Part shown: positions 1 through 8,091 of the stretch, piece by piece | Numbering within the stretch: position 1 is the stretch's first letter | Layout of the letters: every line of letters begins with the position of its first letter | Virus record (IMG/VR): IMGVR_UViG_3300046466_000672 | Span: 1 to 47,625 of that record | Length of the DNA: 47,625 nt | Source: a virus | Strand: one strand, 5' to 3' | Translations under genes and position numbers: made by a program | The notes under the pieces: model-generated | Databases searched by the model: none | Seen by the model: the letters and a program-made list of their open reading frames with translations, nothing else | What the model was told of the DNA's origin: nothing

Positions 1-2
1 AT

Positions 3-1358
3 GCAAAGTTTAAAATCTTTTCATCAATGTCATTATATGGTCAACAGAATGATCCATATCTTGAATTATATGAGGAATTAAAGAAACTTCCTAATGTAGA
101 ATACTCTGCGGCAGTCGATCAAGAAGAATTGATTGAGTGTTATCAAGAATCTGCATTTTTTATTCATCCAAATATTTGGGAGGAAGTTTTCTGTGTTTCT
201 ATGGCAGAGGCAATGAAATGTGGTACATATCCAATTATCACAAATATAGGAGCACTCTCCGAAGTTGCCGGTGATAACTTTGCTTCGGTTGTTCCTATTG
301 ATGGAACCCGAACACCCGCAAAATATGAAGTTACTGAAACCTTTCTAAATACATTTGCAGAGATTTGCTGTACTGCTTTAGATTATTTTGAGGGAGACAG
401 AACATATTATAACCAAATCTCAAAATCTCTTTCCAATCATATTTCACAGAAGTGTGACTGGAAAAAAATTGCACAACAGTGGAAAAAACTGATTACTAAA
501 ATTACAAGTGGAGAACCCATGACTACAGAAAACACTGAACTGTCTTATAATCCCGTCACTTCTGAGCAGGCAGTGATGGATGATGAATATCTTCAGCAAG
601 CATTTGCCAATGTTCTGAGATGGGAGGATAGTGATAAGGAACTTGCACAAGGCAGAACTAATTTTCAGTTAGAAAAGTTTGCACTTCTTGATACTCATAC
701 TCTTCCTGTTGCCTTTGAGAATACTCTGAAGTCTCGTCGTCAGATGGCAGAGGGTTATATGTACAAACTCATTGAGATGAAAGAAAAGGTCCGTGAGTTT
801 GACTTTAAGTGGGCAGAAAAAGATAAGACTCAACCAATTTTTTGGGAAGAAGGTGGACCAGGTGGTGGTTCTAAGAAACTGTGTTGGTTTGATTTAGATG
901 AACTTACACTATCTCATTATCTGAAGTCTTCTGAACTTGAGATTCGTGATCGTCTTCACCAGATGCAACATCTAGATAAGATTCTTGATAAATTGATGGA
1001 AAAGAATGATGGCAAACCAGTCACCCGAGAACAATTCCTTGATGCTGATGGGCAGTATTGGGAAAGAAGATTTGCCGATCAGGCTATGGATGAAATGATC
1101 GCGGCACAAACTGGCATCTCTATTGGTAATCTACATAGTATGCGTCGTGCTTCTGCACCTGCAATTGTTGATAAGAGAAATGAATTGCCAGAAGGTTATA
1201 TGCCTCTGAATAAGATTCTTGAAAGTCCTCAAGGTAAGATGGACTTCCTGAATGATCTGCAGAAGAAAGTTCTCACAGGTATCCAAGAAGTCACTGGTGA
1301 AAATCTTGGTATGATTTCCGGTTCTCCAGAAGAGGAGCAAAAGAAACTCCAAGGTTGA
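3..1358 (+). CDS. Glycosyltransferase (GT-B, group 1-like C-terminal half) fused to an unknown C-terminal domain; 5' end outside window
   Basis: The reading frame is open to the left edge, so the true start lies upstream. The first visible part resembles the C-terminal half of a group 1 (GT-B) glycosyltransferase. A serine-rich start leads to LYGQQND, followed by FIHPNIWEEVFCVSMAEAMKCG and an ITNIGALSEV stretch. This is the usual acidic nucleotide-sugar binding region, in which the glutamates contact the sugar donor. From about position 519 the protein changes character into a charged, helical region of about 280 residues ending near the stop; I do not recognise it. An in-frame ATG at 519 preceded by GTGGAG could start this second part separately. 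The next gene begins one base after the stop, which suggests co-transcription with the adhesin island. A role in glycosylating a virion protein or cell-surface glycan is inferred from context only. Confidence 0.7.
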   Translation, partial: AKFKIFSSMSLYGQQNDPYLELYEELKKLPNVEYSAAVDQEELIECYQESAFFIHPNIWEEVFCVSMAEAMKCGTYPIITNIGALSEVAGDNFASVVPIDGTRTPAKYEVTETFLNTFAEICCTALDYFEGDRTYYNQISKSLSNHISQKCDWKKIAQQWKKLITKITSGEPMTTENTELSYNPVTSEQAVMDDEYLQQAFANVLRWEDSDKELAQGRTNFQLEKFALLDTHTLPVAFENTLKSRRQMAEGYMYKLIEMKEKVREFDFKWAEKDKTQPIFWEEGGPGGGSKKLCWFDLDELTLSHYLKSSELEIRDRLHQMQHLDKILDKLMEKNDGKPVTREQFLDADGQYWERRFADQAMDEMIAAQTGISIGNLHSMRRASAPAIVDKRNELPEGYMPLNKILESPQGKMDFLNDLQKKVLTGIQEVTGENLGMISGSPEEEQKKLQG

Positions 1359-1359
1359 T

Positions 1360-1893
1360 ATGAACCAGAAGATTATTGTTGCCGATGACTTTTATGATAT
1401 GGCACATCCATATTATAAAGGTATCGTAGAAGGTGAACCAATTTTTACTGATGAGGCACCCCAGAAAATTTCACATCTTCTGGGTCGTGATATAAAAGTA
1501 GAGAACTTATTTAATGAAGTTGCTCTATCCAATACTCCAAATCCAATCACTGCTAATCTTGCCTGTGATTGGATTGCGGTTATCTATCTGACGATGCCTG
1601 GTGATTGTGTATCACAAAGAGGTATGAGTTTTTATAGTCATTTAAGTACAGGATTTGATGCATTCCCTGATGAGTATGCCCGTCAGTTACATGGAATACA
1701 GACACAAGAAGACATTATGGCAACATTTAATGTTGATAATAGAGAAGAGTGGAAAGAATATTCTAATGTATATGTAAAATATAATCGTATTGTATTATTC
1801 GGTGCGGATCTCTGGCATTCATATGGTAAAGGTTTTGGTGAGCAACTAAATAACTCAATGATATACCAGAAGCTGTTAATACAAAATGCCTAG
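1360..1893 (+). CDS. DUF6445/2OG-Fe(II) oxygenase-like protein, probably non-catalytic
   Basis: This 177-residue protein shares its frame with the intact DUF6445-type protein at 6640-7257. Both begin (I)IV-DDFYD, share AVIY about 70-95 residues in, and carry KYNRIVLF followed by LWHS near the C-terminus. The family adopts the jelly-roll fold of 2-oxoglutarate/Fe(II) dioxygenases. When the two are aligned on WxAVIY, the H-x-D iron-binding pair of the intact copy (H85, D87) falls on T64 and N66 here. The C-terminal Arg that should bind 2-oxoglutarate falls on Ser. The distal His (H153 in LWHS) is kept. I therefore infer loss of oxygenase activity and perhaps a chaperone or binding role. The stop overlaps the start of the giant repeat gene by 8 bases, so translation of the two is probably coupled. 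Confidence 0.6.
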   Translation: MNQKIIVADDFYDMAHPYYKGIVEGEPIFTDEAPQKISHLLGRDIKVENLFNEVALSNTPNPITANLACDWIAVIYLTMPGDCVSQRGMSFYSHLSTGFDAFPDEYARQLHGIQTQEDIMATFNVDNREEWKEYSNVYVKYNRIVLFGADLWHSYGKGFGEQLNNSMIYQKLLIQNA

Positions 1894-4800
1894 AGGAATA
1901 TTTAGATTAAAACAGGTATATGAAGAGCAGTTATCAGGTAACTGGTCCGAGAAAGAAGATGTCTGGAATACTCCAAGTCCTTTTACTAAGGCACATCCTT
2001 TTGGTTACTTTGGTGGTGGTCGTGCTCCAAGTGTAGTATCAACAGTAGATCGTGTTGATTATTCTAATGATACTGCTACCGCAACAGCAAAAGGACCATT
2101 AAGTGTTGCTATAAGCATTATGGGAGCAACAGGTAATGCCAACTTCGGTTACTTTGGTGGGGGTTATCCTGGCCCAACAGTATCATCAGTAGATCGTGTT
2201 GATTATACTAATGACACTGCCACAGCAGCACCAAAAGGGCCATTAAGTCTTTCTAGATATGGTGTAGCAGCAACCGGCAATACTTCCTTTGGTTACTTTG
2301 GTGGTGGTTATGCTGGTGGTGGTGTGTCAACAGTAGACCGCATTGATTATTCTAATGACACTGCAACGGCATCAGCAAAAGGACCATTAAGTGTTGTCAG
2401 ACACTATCATGGAGCAACAGGTAATGCAGACTTTGGTTATTTTGGTGGTGGTTCTGGTCCAAAATCATCAGTAGACCGTATTGATTACTCTAATGACACT
2501 GCCACAGCATCACCAAAAGGGCCATTAAGTCTTGCTAGAGGTGGTCCAGCAGCAACAGGAAATTCATCCTTTGGTTACTTTGGTGGTGGTTATCCTGGTC
2601 CAAGGTCAACAGTAGATCGTATTGATTACTCTAATGACACTGCCACAGCAGTAGCAAAAGGACCATTAAGTAGTGCTAGATATTCACAGGGAGCAACGGG
2701 TAGTGCTTCCTTTGGTTATTTTGGTGGTGGCGAACCTGGTCCAGCAGTATCAAATGTAGACCGTATTGATTACTCTAATGATACAGCAACTGCAGCAGCA
2801 AAAGGACCATTAAGTGTTGCTAGATTTCATCTTGCAGCATCAAGTTCTCAGGCTAATGGAATTACAACTCCAACATTATTCCCGGCATCATCAGTAAGAG
2901 AAAATGTAGCACCACAAGGAACTGACTTTGGTTACTTTGGTGGTGGTAGAACGCCGACTACAGTATCGACAGTAAACCGTATTGATTATTCTAATGATAC
3001 TGCCACGGCATCAACAAAAGGACCATTAAGTAGTGCTAGATATAATGTTGCAGCAACAGGTAGTGCTTCTGGTGGTTACTTTGCTGGTGGTAATCCTTCA
3101 AGTGCAGTATCCACAGTAGACCGTATTGATTACTCTAATGACACAGCAACGGCAGTAGTCAAAGGACCATTAAGTGCTACTAGTAATGGTGCTGCTACTG
3201 TAGGCAATTCTGATTTTGGTTATTTTGCTGCTGCTAGTAATAAATCAACAGTAGACCGTATTGATTATACTAATGACTCTGCAACGGCATTAGTCAGAGG
3301 ACCATTAAGTTATTCAAGTTATGGTAGGGCAGGAACAGGTAATGCTGATTTTGGATATATTGGTGGAGGTGGTCCTGCATATTCAACGGTAGATCGTATT
3401 GATTATTCTAATGATACGGCAACAGCATCACCAAAAGGACCATTAAGTCTTGCTAGACGTACTATGGGAGCAACAGGTAATAGTTCTTTCGGATACTTTG
3501 GTGGTGCTTTCCCCGGTCCATATTCAACGGTAGATCGTATTGATTATTCTAATGACACTGCAACAGCAGTAGCAAAAGGACCATTAAGTGATGCTAGAGG
3601 TCAATTTGTAGCAACAGGTAATGCTGACTTTGGTTACTTTGGTGGGGGTTATAATGATAATCCTAATCAAGTGTCAACTGTAGACCGTATTGATTACTCT
3701 AACGACACTGCAACGGCAGCAGTCAAAGGACCATTAAGTGAAAAGATTCAGAACCATGCAGCAACAAGTTCCAGAGCCAATGCAATCCCACTCAAAGGAC
3801 CTGGTAACTTAGAAGTTCCAGTTTTAATGGGTGCTTTTAATGTTATAACACCACAAGGAACTGACTTTGGATACTTTGGTGGTGGACTTGCTCCCGGTTC
3901 TAGCTCATCAGTAGATCGTATTGATTACTCTAATGACACGGCAACAGCAGTAGAAAAAGGACCATTCAGTGTTACTAGATATGGTGCGGCAGCAACAGGA
4001 AACCAATCATTCGGTTACTTTGCTGGTGGTAATGGTCCATTATCATCAGTAGACCGTATTGATTATTCCAATGACACAGCAACAGCAGCAGCAAAAGGAC
4101 CATTAACTGCTGGTAAACGATACTATGGAGCAACTGGTAATTCATCTTTTGGTTACTTTGGTGGTGGGTCTGGTTCTGGTGGTCCAATATCATCAGTAGA
4201 CCGTATTGATTACTCTAATGACACTGCAACAGCATCACCAAAAGGACCATTAAGTGCTGCTAAGTATGTCACAGGAGCAACAGGTAATGCCAACTTTGGA
4301 TACATTGGTGGTGGATATCAAAATCCCAATCTCTATTCAACAGTAGATCGTATTGACTATTCTAATGACACTGCAACAGCAGTAGCAAAAGGACCATTAA
4401 GTGCTGGTAGACGGAGACTAGCAGCAACAGGTAATTCAGACTTTGGTTACTTTGGTGGTGGTAATGATCCCGAGCAGTCAACAGTAGATCGTGTTGATTA
4501 TTCTAACGATACCGCAACAGCACCAGCAAAAGGACCATTAAGTCTTGCTAGAGCATACTTAGCAGCAACCGGTAATGCTTCATTCGGTTACTTTGGTGGT
4601 GGTGAGTCACCACCTGGTCCAGGTGCAGTATCAACAGTAGATCGTGTTGATTACTCTAATGACACCGCAACGGCATCAGCAAAAGGACCATTAAGTGTTA
4701 CTAGAAGATATTTTAGAGCAACAAGTTCCAGAGACAATGGAATCCCGACCGAAAATATTGTAAATTATGCTGCAGGAACTCTAGCAACTCCTAACACCGG

Positions 4801-6610
4801 TTACTTTGCCGGTGGACTGGATGGTCCAGCAAAATCAATGATAGATCGTATTGATTACTCTAATGACACTGCAGCAGCATCAACAAAAGGACCATTAAGT
4901 GCTGCTACAGGTCGTCATGCAGGAACAGGCAATGCTTCTTTTGGTTACTTTGGTGGTGGTGAACCTGGTCCTGGTGCAAAATCAACAGTAGACCGTATTG
5001 ATTATCTAAATGATACCGCAACAGCATCACCAAAAGGTCCATTAAGTGCTGCCAGATATGGTTTATCAGCAACCGGTAATGCTAATTTTGGTTACTTTGG
5101 TGGTGGTATTCCTGCTCCTAATGCGTCAACAGTAGATCGTATTGATTATTCTAATGATACTGCAGCAGCAGTAGCAAAAGGACCATTTAGTATTGAGAGA
5201 AGAAATGGGGCATCAACAGGTAATCAATCATTTGGTTACTTTGCTGGTCATTTTCCTGCAAAATCAACAGTAGATCGTATTGATTATTCGAATGATACTG
5301 CAAATGCACCGGCAAAAGGTCCATTAAGTCTTGCTAGAGGATACTTAGCAGCAACCGGCAATGCTTCATTTGGTTACTTTGGTGGTGGTAATAGTCCTGA
5401 GGTGTCATCAGTAGACCGTATTGATTACTCTAATGACAGTGCAACGGCATCACCAAAAGGACCATTAAGTGCTGCTAGAAGATACTTAGCAGCAACAGGT
5501 GATGCTAATTTTGGATACTTTGGTGGTGGTATAAACCCCACAAAATCAACAGTAGACCGTATTGATTATTCTAATGATACTGCAACGGCATCACCAAAAG
5601 GACCATTGAGTACTACTAGATATTACCTCGGGGCAGCAAGTGCCAGAGCCAACGGATTTACTGTGGTCGGTCCAGCAGTGGTTTCTAATGCTGCTGCAGT
5701 CGCAGGATCATTTAACCCAACAACATTTGGTTACTTCGGTGGTGGTAGATCTCCAAGTTATGTAACAACAGTAGATCGTATTGATTACTCCAATGATACG
5801 GCAGCTGCGACAACAAAAGGACCATTGAGTGCTGCTAGAAGTTATCTTGCAGCAACAGGTAATAGTTTCTTTGGTTACTTTGGTGGTGGATATCAAGGTT
5901 CGGCCAAACAAACCATAGTAGACCGTATTGATTATACTAATGACACTGCCACAGCATCACCAAAAGGACCATTGAGTGTCATTAGAAATAAATTAGCAGC
6001 AACAGGTAATACTGACTTTGGATACTTTGGTGGTGGTATTATCTCCGCACATGCGTCAACAGTAGACCGTATTGATTATTCTAGTGATACTGGAACAACA
6101 CCAACAAAAGGACCATTAAGTGTTGCTAGATATGATTTAGCAGCAACAGGTAATGCTTCCTTTGGTTATTTTGCTGGTGGTGAGTCAGCACCTGGTCCAA
6201 TATTATCAACAGTAGACCGTATTGATTATTCTAATGATACCGCAACAGCAGTAGCAAAAGGACCATTAAGTGCTGCCAACGATCGGTTAGCAGCAACAGG
6301 TAATTCTTCCTTTGGTTACTTTGGTGGGGGTTATCCTGAAAAATCAATAGTAGATCGTATTGATTACTCTAATGATACGGCAACAGCAGTAGCAAAAGGA
6401 CCATTAAGTGTTGGTAGAAGACTATCGGGAGCAACAGGTAATGCTTCCTTTGGTTATTTTACTGGTGGTGCGACTCCTGGTGTAGCATCATCAGTAGACC
6501 GTATTGATTACTCTAATGACACGGCAACGGCATCAGCAAAAGGACCATTAAGTCTTGCTAGATATAGTTTAGGAGCAACTTCAGCAGGAGCAAATGCACT
6601 TCCATCATAG
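1886..6610 (+). CDS. Giant kelch-like repeat protein 1: five predicted six-bladed beta-propellers
   Basis: The protein has 1574 residues. After a 38-residue N-terminus containing RGIF and DVWNTPSPF, nearly all of it is a repeat of 45-50 residues with the core FGYFGGG, a variable loop, STVDRIDYSNDTATA, two variable residues, KGPLS, variable residues and ATGN. I count 30 repeats. After every sixth repeat the ATGN end is replaced by an S-x-ANxxP-type segment and a linker of about 15-35 residues, giving five blocks that start near 2000, 2927, 3866, 4799 and 5726. Repeat length and the GGG/tyrosine pattern resemble kelch blades, so five consecutive six-bladed propellers are inferred. No signal peptide or membrane segment is visible. 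Length, repetition and the island context suggest a virion adhesin or tail-fibre-associated protein. The ATG overlaps the previous gene's stop, with no clear Shine-Dalgarno. Confidence 0.85.
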   Translation: MPRGIFRLKQVYEEQLSGNWSEKEDVWNTPSPFTKAHPFGYFGGGRAPSVVSTVDRVDYSNDTATATAKGPLSVAISIMGATGNANFGYFGGGYPGPTVSSVDRVDYTNDTATAAPKGPLSLSRYGVAATGNTSFGYFGGGYAGGGVSTVDRIDYSNDTATASAKGPLSVVRHYHGATGNADFGYFGGGSGPKSSVDRIDYSNDTATASPKGPLSLARGGPAATGNSSFGYFGGGYPGPRSTVDRIDYSNDTATAVAKGPLSSARYSQGATGSASFGYFGGGEPGPAVSNVDRIDYSNDTATAAAKGPLSVARFHLAASSSQANGITTPTLFPASSVRENVAPQGTDFGYFGGGRTPTTVSTVNRIDYSNDTATASTKGPLSSARYNVAATGSASGGYFAGGNPSSAVSTVDRIDYSNDTATAVVKGPLSATSNGAATVGNSDFGYFAAASNKSTVDRIDYTNDSATALVRGPLSYSSYGRAGTGNADFGYIGGGGPAYSTVDRIDYSNDTATASPKGPLSLARRTMGATGNSSFGYFGGAFPGPYSTVDRIDYSNDTATAVAKGPLSDARGQFVATGNADFGYFGGGYNDNPNQVSTVDRIDYSNDTATAAVKGPLSEKIQNHAATSSRANAIPLKGPGNLEVPVLMGAFNVITPQGTDFGYFGGGLAPGSSSSVDRIDYSNDTATAVEKGPFSVTRYGAAATGNQSFGYFAGGNGPLSSVDRIDYSNDTATAAAKGPLTAGKRYYGATGNSSFGYFGGGSGSGGPISSVDRIDYSNDTATASPKGPLSAAKYVTGATGNANFGYIGGGYQNPNLYSTVDRIDYSNDTATAVAKGPLSAGRRRLAATGNSDFGYFGGGNDPEQSTVDRVDYSNDTATAPAKGPLSLARAYLAATGNASFGYFGGGESPPGPGAVSTVDRVDYSNDTATASAKGPLSVTRRYFRATSSRDNGIPTENIVNYAAGTLATPNTGYFAGGLDGPAKSMIDRIDYSNDTAAASTKGPLSAATGRHAGTGNASFGYFGGGEPGPGAKSTVDRIDYLNDTATASPKGPLSAARYGLSATGNANFGYFGGGIPAPNASTVDRIDYSNDTAAAVAKGPFSIERRNGASTGNQSFGYFAGHFPAKSTVDRIDYSNDTANAPAKGPLSLARGYLAATGNASFGYFGGGNSPEVSSVDRIDYSNDSATASPKGPLSAARRYLAATGDANFGYFGGGINPTKSTVDRIDYSNDTATASPKGPLSTTRYYLGAASARANGFTVVGPAVVSNAAAVAGSFNPTTFGYFGGGRSPSYVTTVDRIDYSNDTAAATTKGPLSAARSYLAATGNSFFGYFGGGYQGSAKQTIVDRIDYTNDTATASPKGPLSVIRNKLAATGNTDFGYFGGGIISAHASTVDRIDYSSDTGTTPTKGPLSVARYDLAATGNASFGYFAGGESAPGPILSTVDRIDYSNDTATAVAKGPLSAANDRLAATGNSSFGYFGGGYPEKSIVDRIDYSNDTATAVAKGPLSVGRRLSGATGNASFGYFTGGATPGVASSVDRIDYSNDTATASAKGPLSLARYSLGATSAGANALPS
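2000..6607 (+). repeat. Array of 30 coding repeats (about 140-150 bp each) in five groups of six
   Basis: The DNA of the first giant gene is a long imperfect direct repeat with a period of about 135-155 bp. Stretches such as GATTACTCTAATGACACTGC recur with few changes, while two windows per unit, after the GGTGGTGGT run and after AAAGGACCATTAAGT, vary freely. Groups start near 2000, 2927, 3866, 4799 and 5726. The near-identical units make this region prone to recombination and assembly collapse. Confidence 0.9.
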
Positions 6611-6643
6611 TATGCTATAATAAACAAAAGATTGATTATATGA
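6608..6643 (+). promoter_or_regulatory. Extended -10 promoter within a 36-bp segment duplicated at 12824
   Basis: The segment runs from the stop codon of giant gene 1 through the start of the next gene and is identical to 12824-12859. It carries an extended -10, TATGCTATAATA, with TATAAT at 6616-6621. No good -35 lies 17 bases upstream. The predicted transcript start would be about 12 bases before the ATG at 6640, leaving a very short leader without a Shine-Dalgarno sequence. Confidence 0.6.
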
Positions 6644-7257
6644 GACAGAACATTATTGTTGTTGATGACTTTTATGATAATCCAGAAGAGGTCAGGAACT
6701 TTGCACTGAACGCAGAGTTTCCTGATCCTGGTGATGACTATACATATCCTGGAAGAAACTCAGAAGGTGCTTATTATTCTGAACAAATTCATAGAAAGTT
6801 TGAGGATCTTGCCAAGGAACCATTGATTCCTGCAGATAAAAATGGATACTTTCGTATTTCATTAGAGAATGCCTCACATAAACAAGACGTTCATGTAGAT
6901 CCATCATGGGAATGGGGTGCCGTAATCTATATGTCAGACCCAAAGGATTGTGTTGATGAAGGTGGCACATCATTCTGGAGACATAATACTCTAAAGTATG
7001 AGAACATTCCCAAGACAGATTTTGAGGCACAACATCACGGATGGCCAACATACAAAGAGTGTTGGTGGACGATGGTCTATGGTGATGGACTAGATAGAGA
7101 TAAATGGACACGATACTTTCTGTGTCCGATGAAGTATAATCGTTTAGTATTATTCAGAACTCATCTGTGGCACTCACATAATTATAATTTTGGTGATACA
7201 CTAGAGAATGGTCGTATGGTCCAGTTGTTCTTTTTTAATCCAGTGAAGGAGTGGTGA
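6640..7257 (+). CDS. DUF6445-type 2OG-Fe(II) dioxygenase-like protein
   Basis: This 205-residue protein opens with IIVVDDFYDNPEEVRNFAL, a typical DUF6445 N-terminus, and has YPGRNS near residue 37. The candidate iron ligands are H85 and D87 (VHVD) and H178 (LWHS), with R192 in GRMVQLFFF as the likely 2-oxoglutarate contact. A GGTSFWRH segment sits near residues 108-115. This is the complete set expected of an active dioxygenase, which would couple decarboxylation of 2-oxoglutarate to hydroxylation of a substrate. The substrate is unknown. The gene lies between two giant repeat genes and abuts the sulfotransferase gene (TGA then ATG), so modification of the repeat proteins is a reasonable but untested guess. 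Expression probably starts from the extended -10 at 6616-6621. Confidence 0.75.
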   Translation: MRQNIIVVDDFYDNPEEVRNFALNAEFPDPGDDYTYPGRNSEGAYYSEQIHRKFEDLAKEPLIPADKNGYFRISLENASHKQDVHVDPSWEWGAVIYMSDPKDCVDEGGTSFWRHNTLKYENIPKTDFEAQHHGWPTYKECWWTMVYGDGLDRDKWTRYFLCPMKYNRLVLFRTHLWHSHNYNFGDTLENGRMVQLFFFNPVKEW

Positions 7258-8091
7258 ATGAAAACATATCATTTTATGGCAGGTCTTCCACGATCCGGAA
7301 GCACCTTATTGAAGAGTTTGATTGACCAGAATCCAAACATTCATACAGAACCTGTGAGTTCTGTAATGGAATTGATGTATCATACGGAAGAATACTTTAA
7401 GAAATCAGAACAGTATCAGGGATATCAAAAACCACAGAATGCTCATAAGATTATCAGTAGTTTTATAGAGAATCAATATTATGAAAGAGAAGAAGAGATA
7501 ATCATTGACCACTGCCGTGCCTGGCCAAATAATATAGAACGATTAAAGACTTATATTACACCTAATCCAAAAATCATATGTCCTGTCCGTAATATCACAG
7601 AAGTATTGACTTCATTTATTACAATGATACATCGCAACTCCGATGAATTTAATTTTATTGATAAGGCACTGATTGATGGTGGGTTCAGTGTGGATGATGA
7701 TAATCGTTGTCAGTATTTGATGGGTGATGATGGTATTGTGGAACAGGCACTATGGGCACAGTCTCAGGCATTCGTTCGGCACGATGATAAGTATTTGTTG
7801 ATGGTTGAGTATGATGATTTAGTCAATACTCCAGAAGAAACGATGAGAAGAATTTATAATTTCTTGGAGGTTGATTACTATCATCACGATTTTAATAATG
7901 TGCAGAATAATCATAGAGAAAGTGAAGACCAGTGGAACCTGAAGGATATGCATTATGTTCGTGATAAGGTCAAGAAAATATCAAAGAAACCCGAAGATGT
8001 TTTATCTCCTTTTATTCTAAATAGGTATAAGAAACTGGAATACTGGAAGTATCCGGACAGCCCCTATTTGATAAAAAATGGCAGTAACTAA
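7258..8091 (+). CDS. Sulfotransferase (tyrosylprotein-sulfotransferase-like P-loop)
   Basis: This 277-residue protein has the sulfotransferase 5'-phosphosulfate loop near its start: FMAGLPRSGSTLLKSLID at about residues 6-23. The form PRSGSTL followed by LIDQNP is close to the PRSGTTL...LDAHP pattern of tyrosylprotein sulfotransferases and the Sulfotransfer_3 group. The second PAPS-binding element is seen as CPVRNITEVLTS, with R111 and S119. The enzyme should move a sulfate group from PAPS to a hydroxyl on a protein, sugar or lipid. It starts directly after the DUF6445 stop, and its end overlaps the start of giant gene 2 by 14 bases, so all three are probably translated together. The giant proteins carry a tyrosine flanked by acidic residues in almost every repeat, making them candidate substrates. 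That link is inference. Confidence 0.8.
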   Translation: MKTYHFMAGLPRSGSTLLKSLIDQNPNIHTEPVSSVMELMYHTEEYFKKSEQYQGYQKPQNAHKIISSFIENQYYEREEEIIIDHCRAWPNNIERLKTYITPNPKIICPVRNITEVLTSFITMIHRNSDEFNFIDKALIDGGFSVDDDNRCQYLMGDDGIVEQALWAQSQAFVRHDDKYLLMVEYDDLVNTPEETMRRIYNFLEVDYYHHDFNNVQNNHRESEDQWNLKDMHYVRDKVKKISKKPEDVLSPFILNRYKKLEYWKYPDSPYLIKNGSN

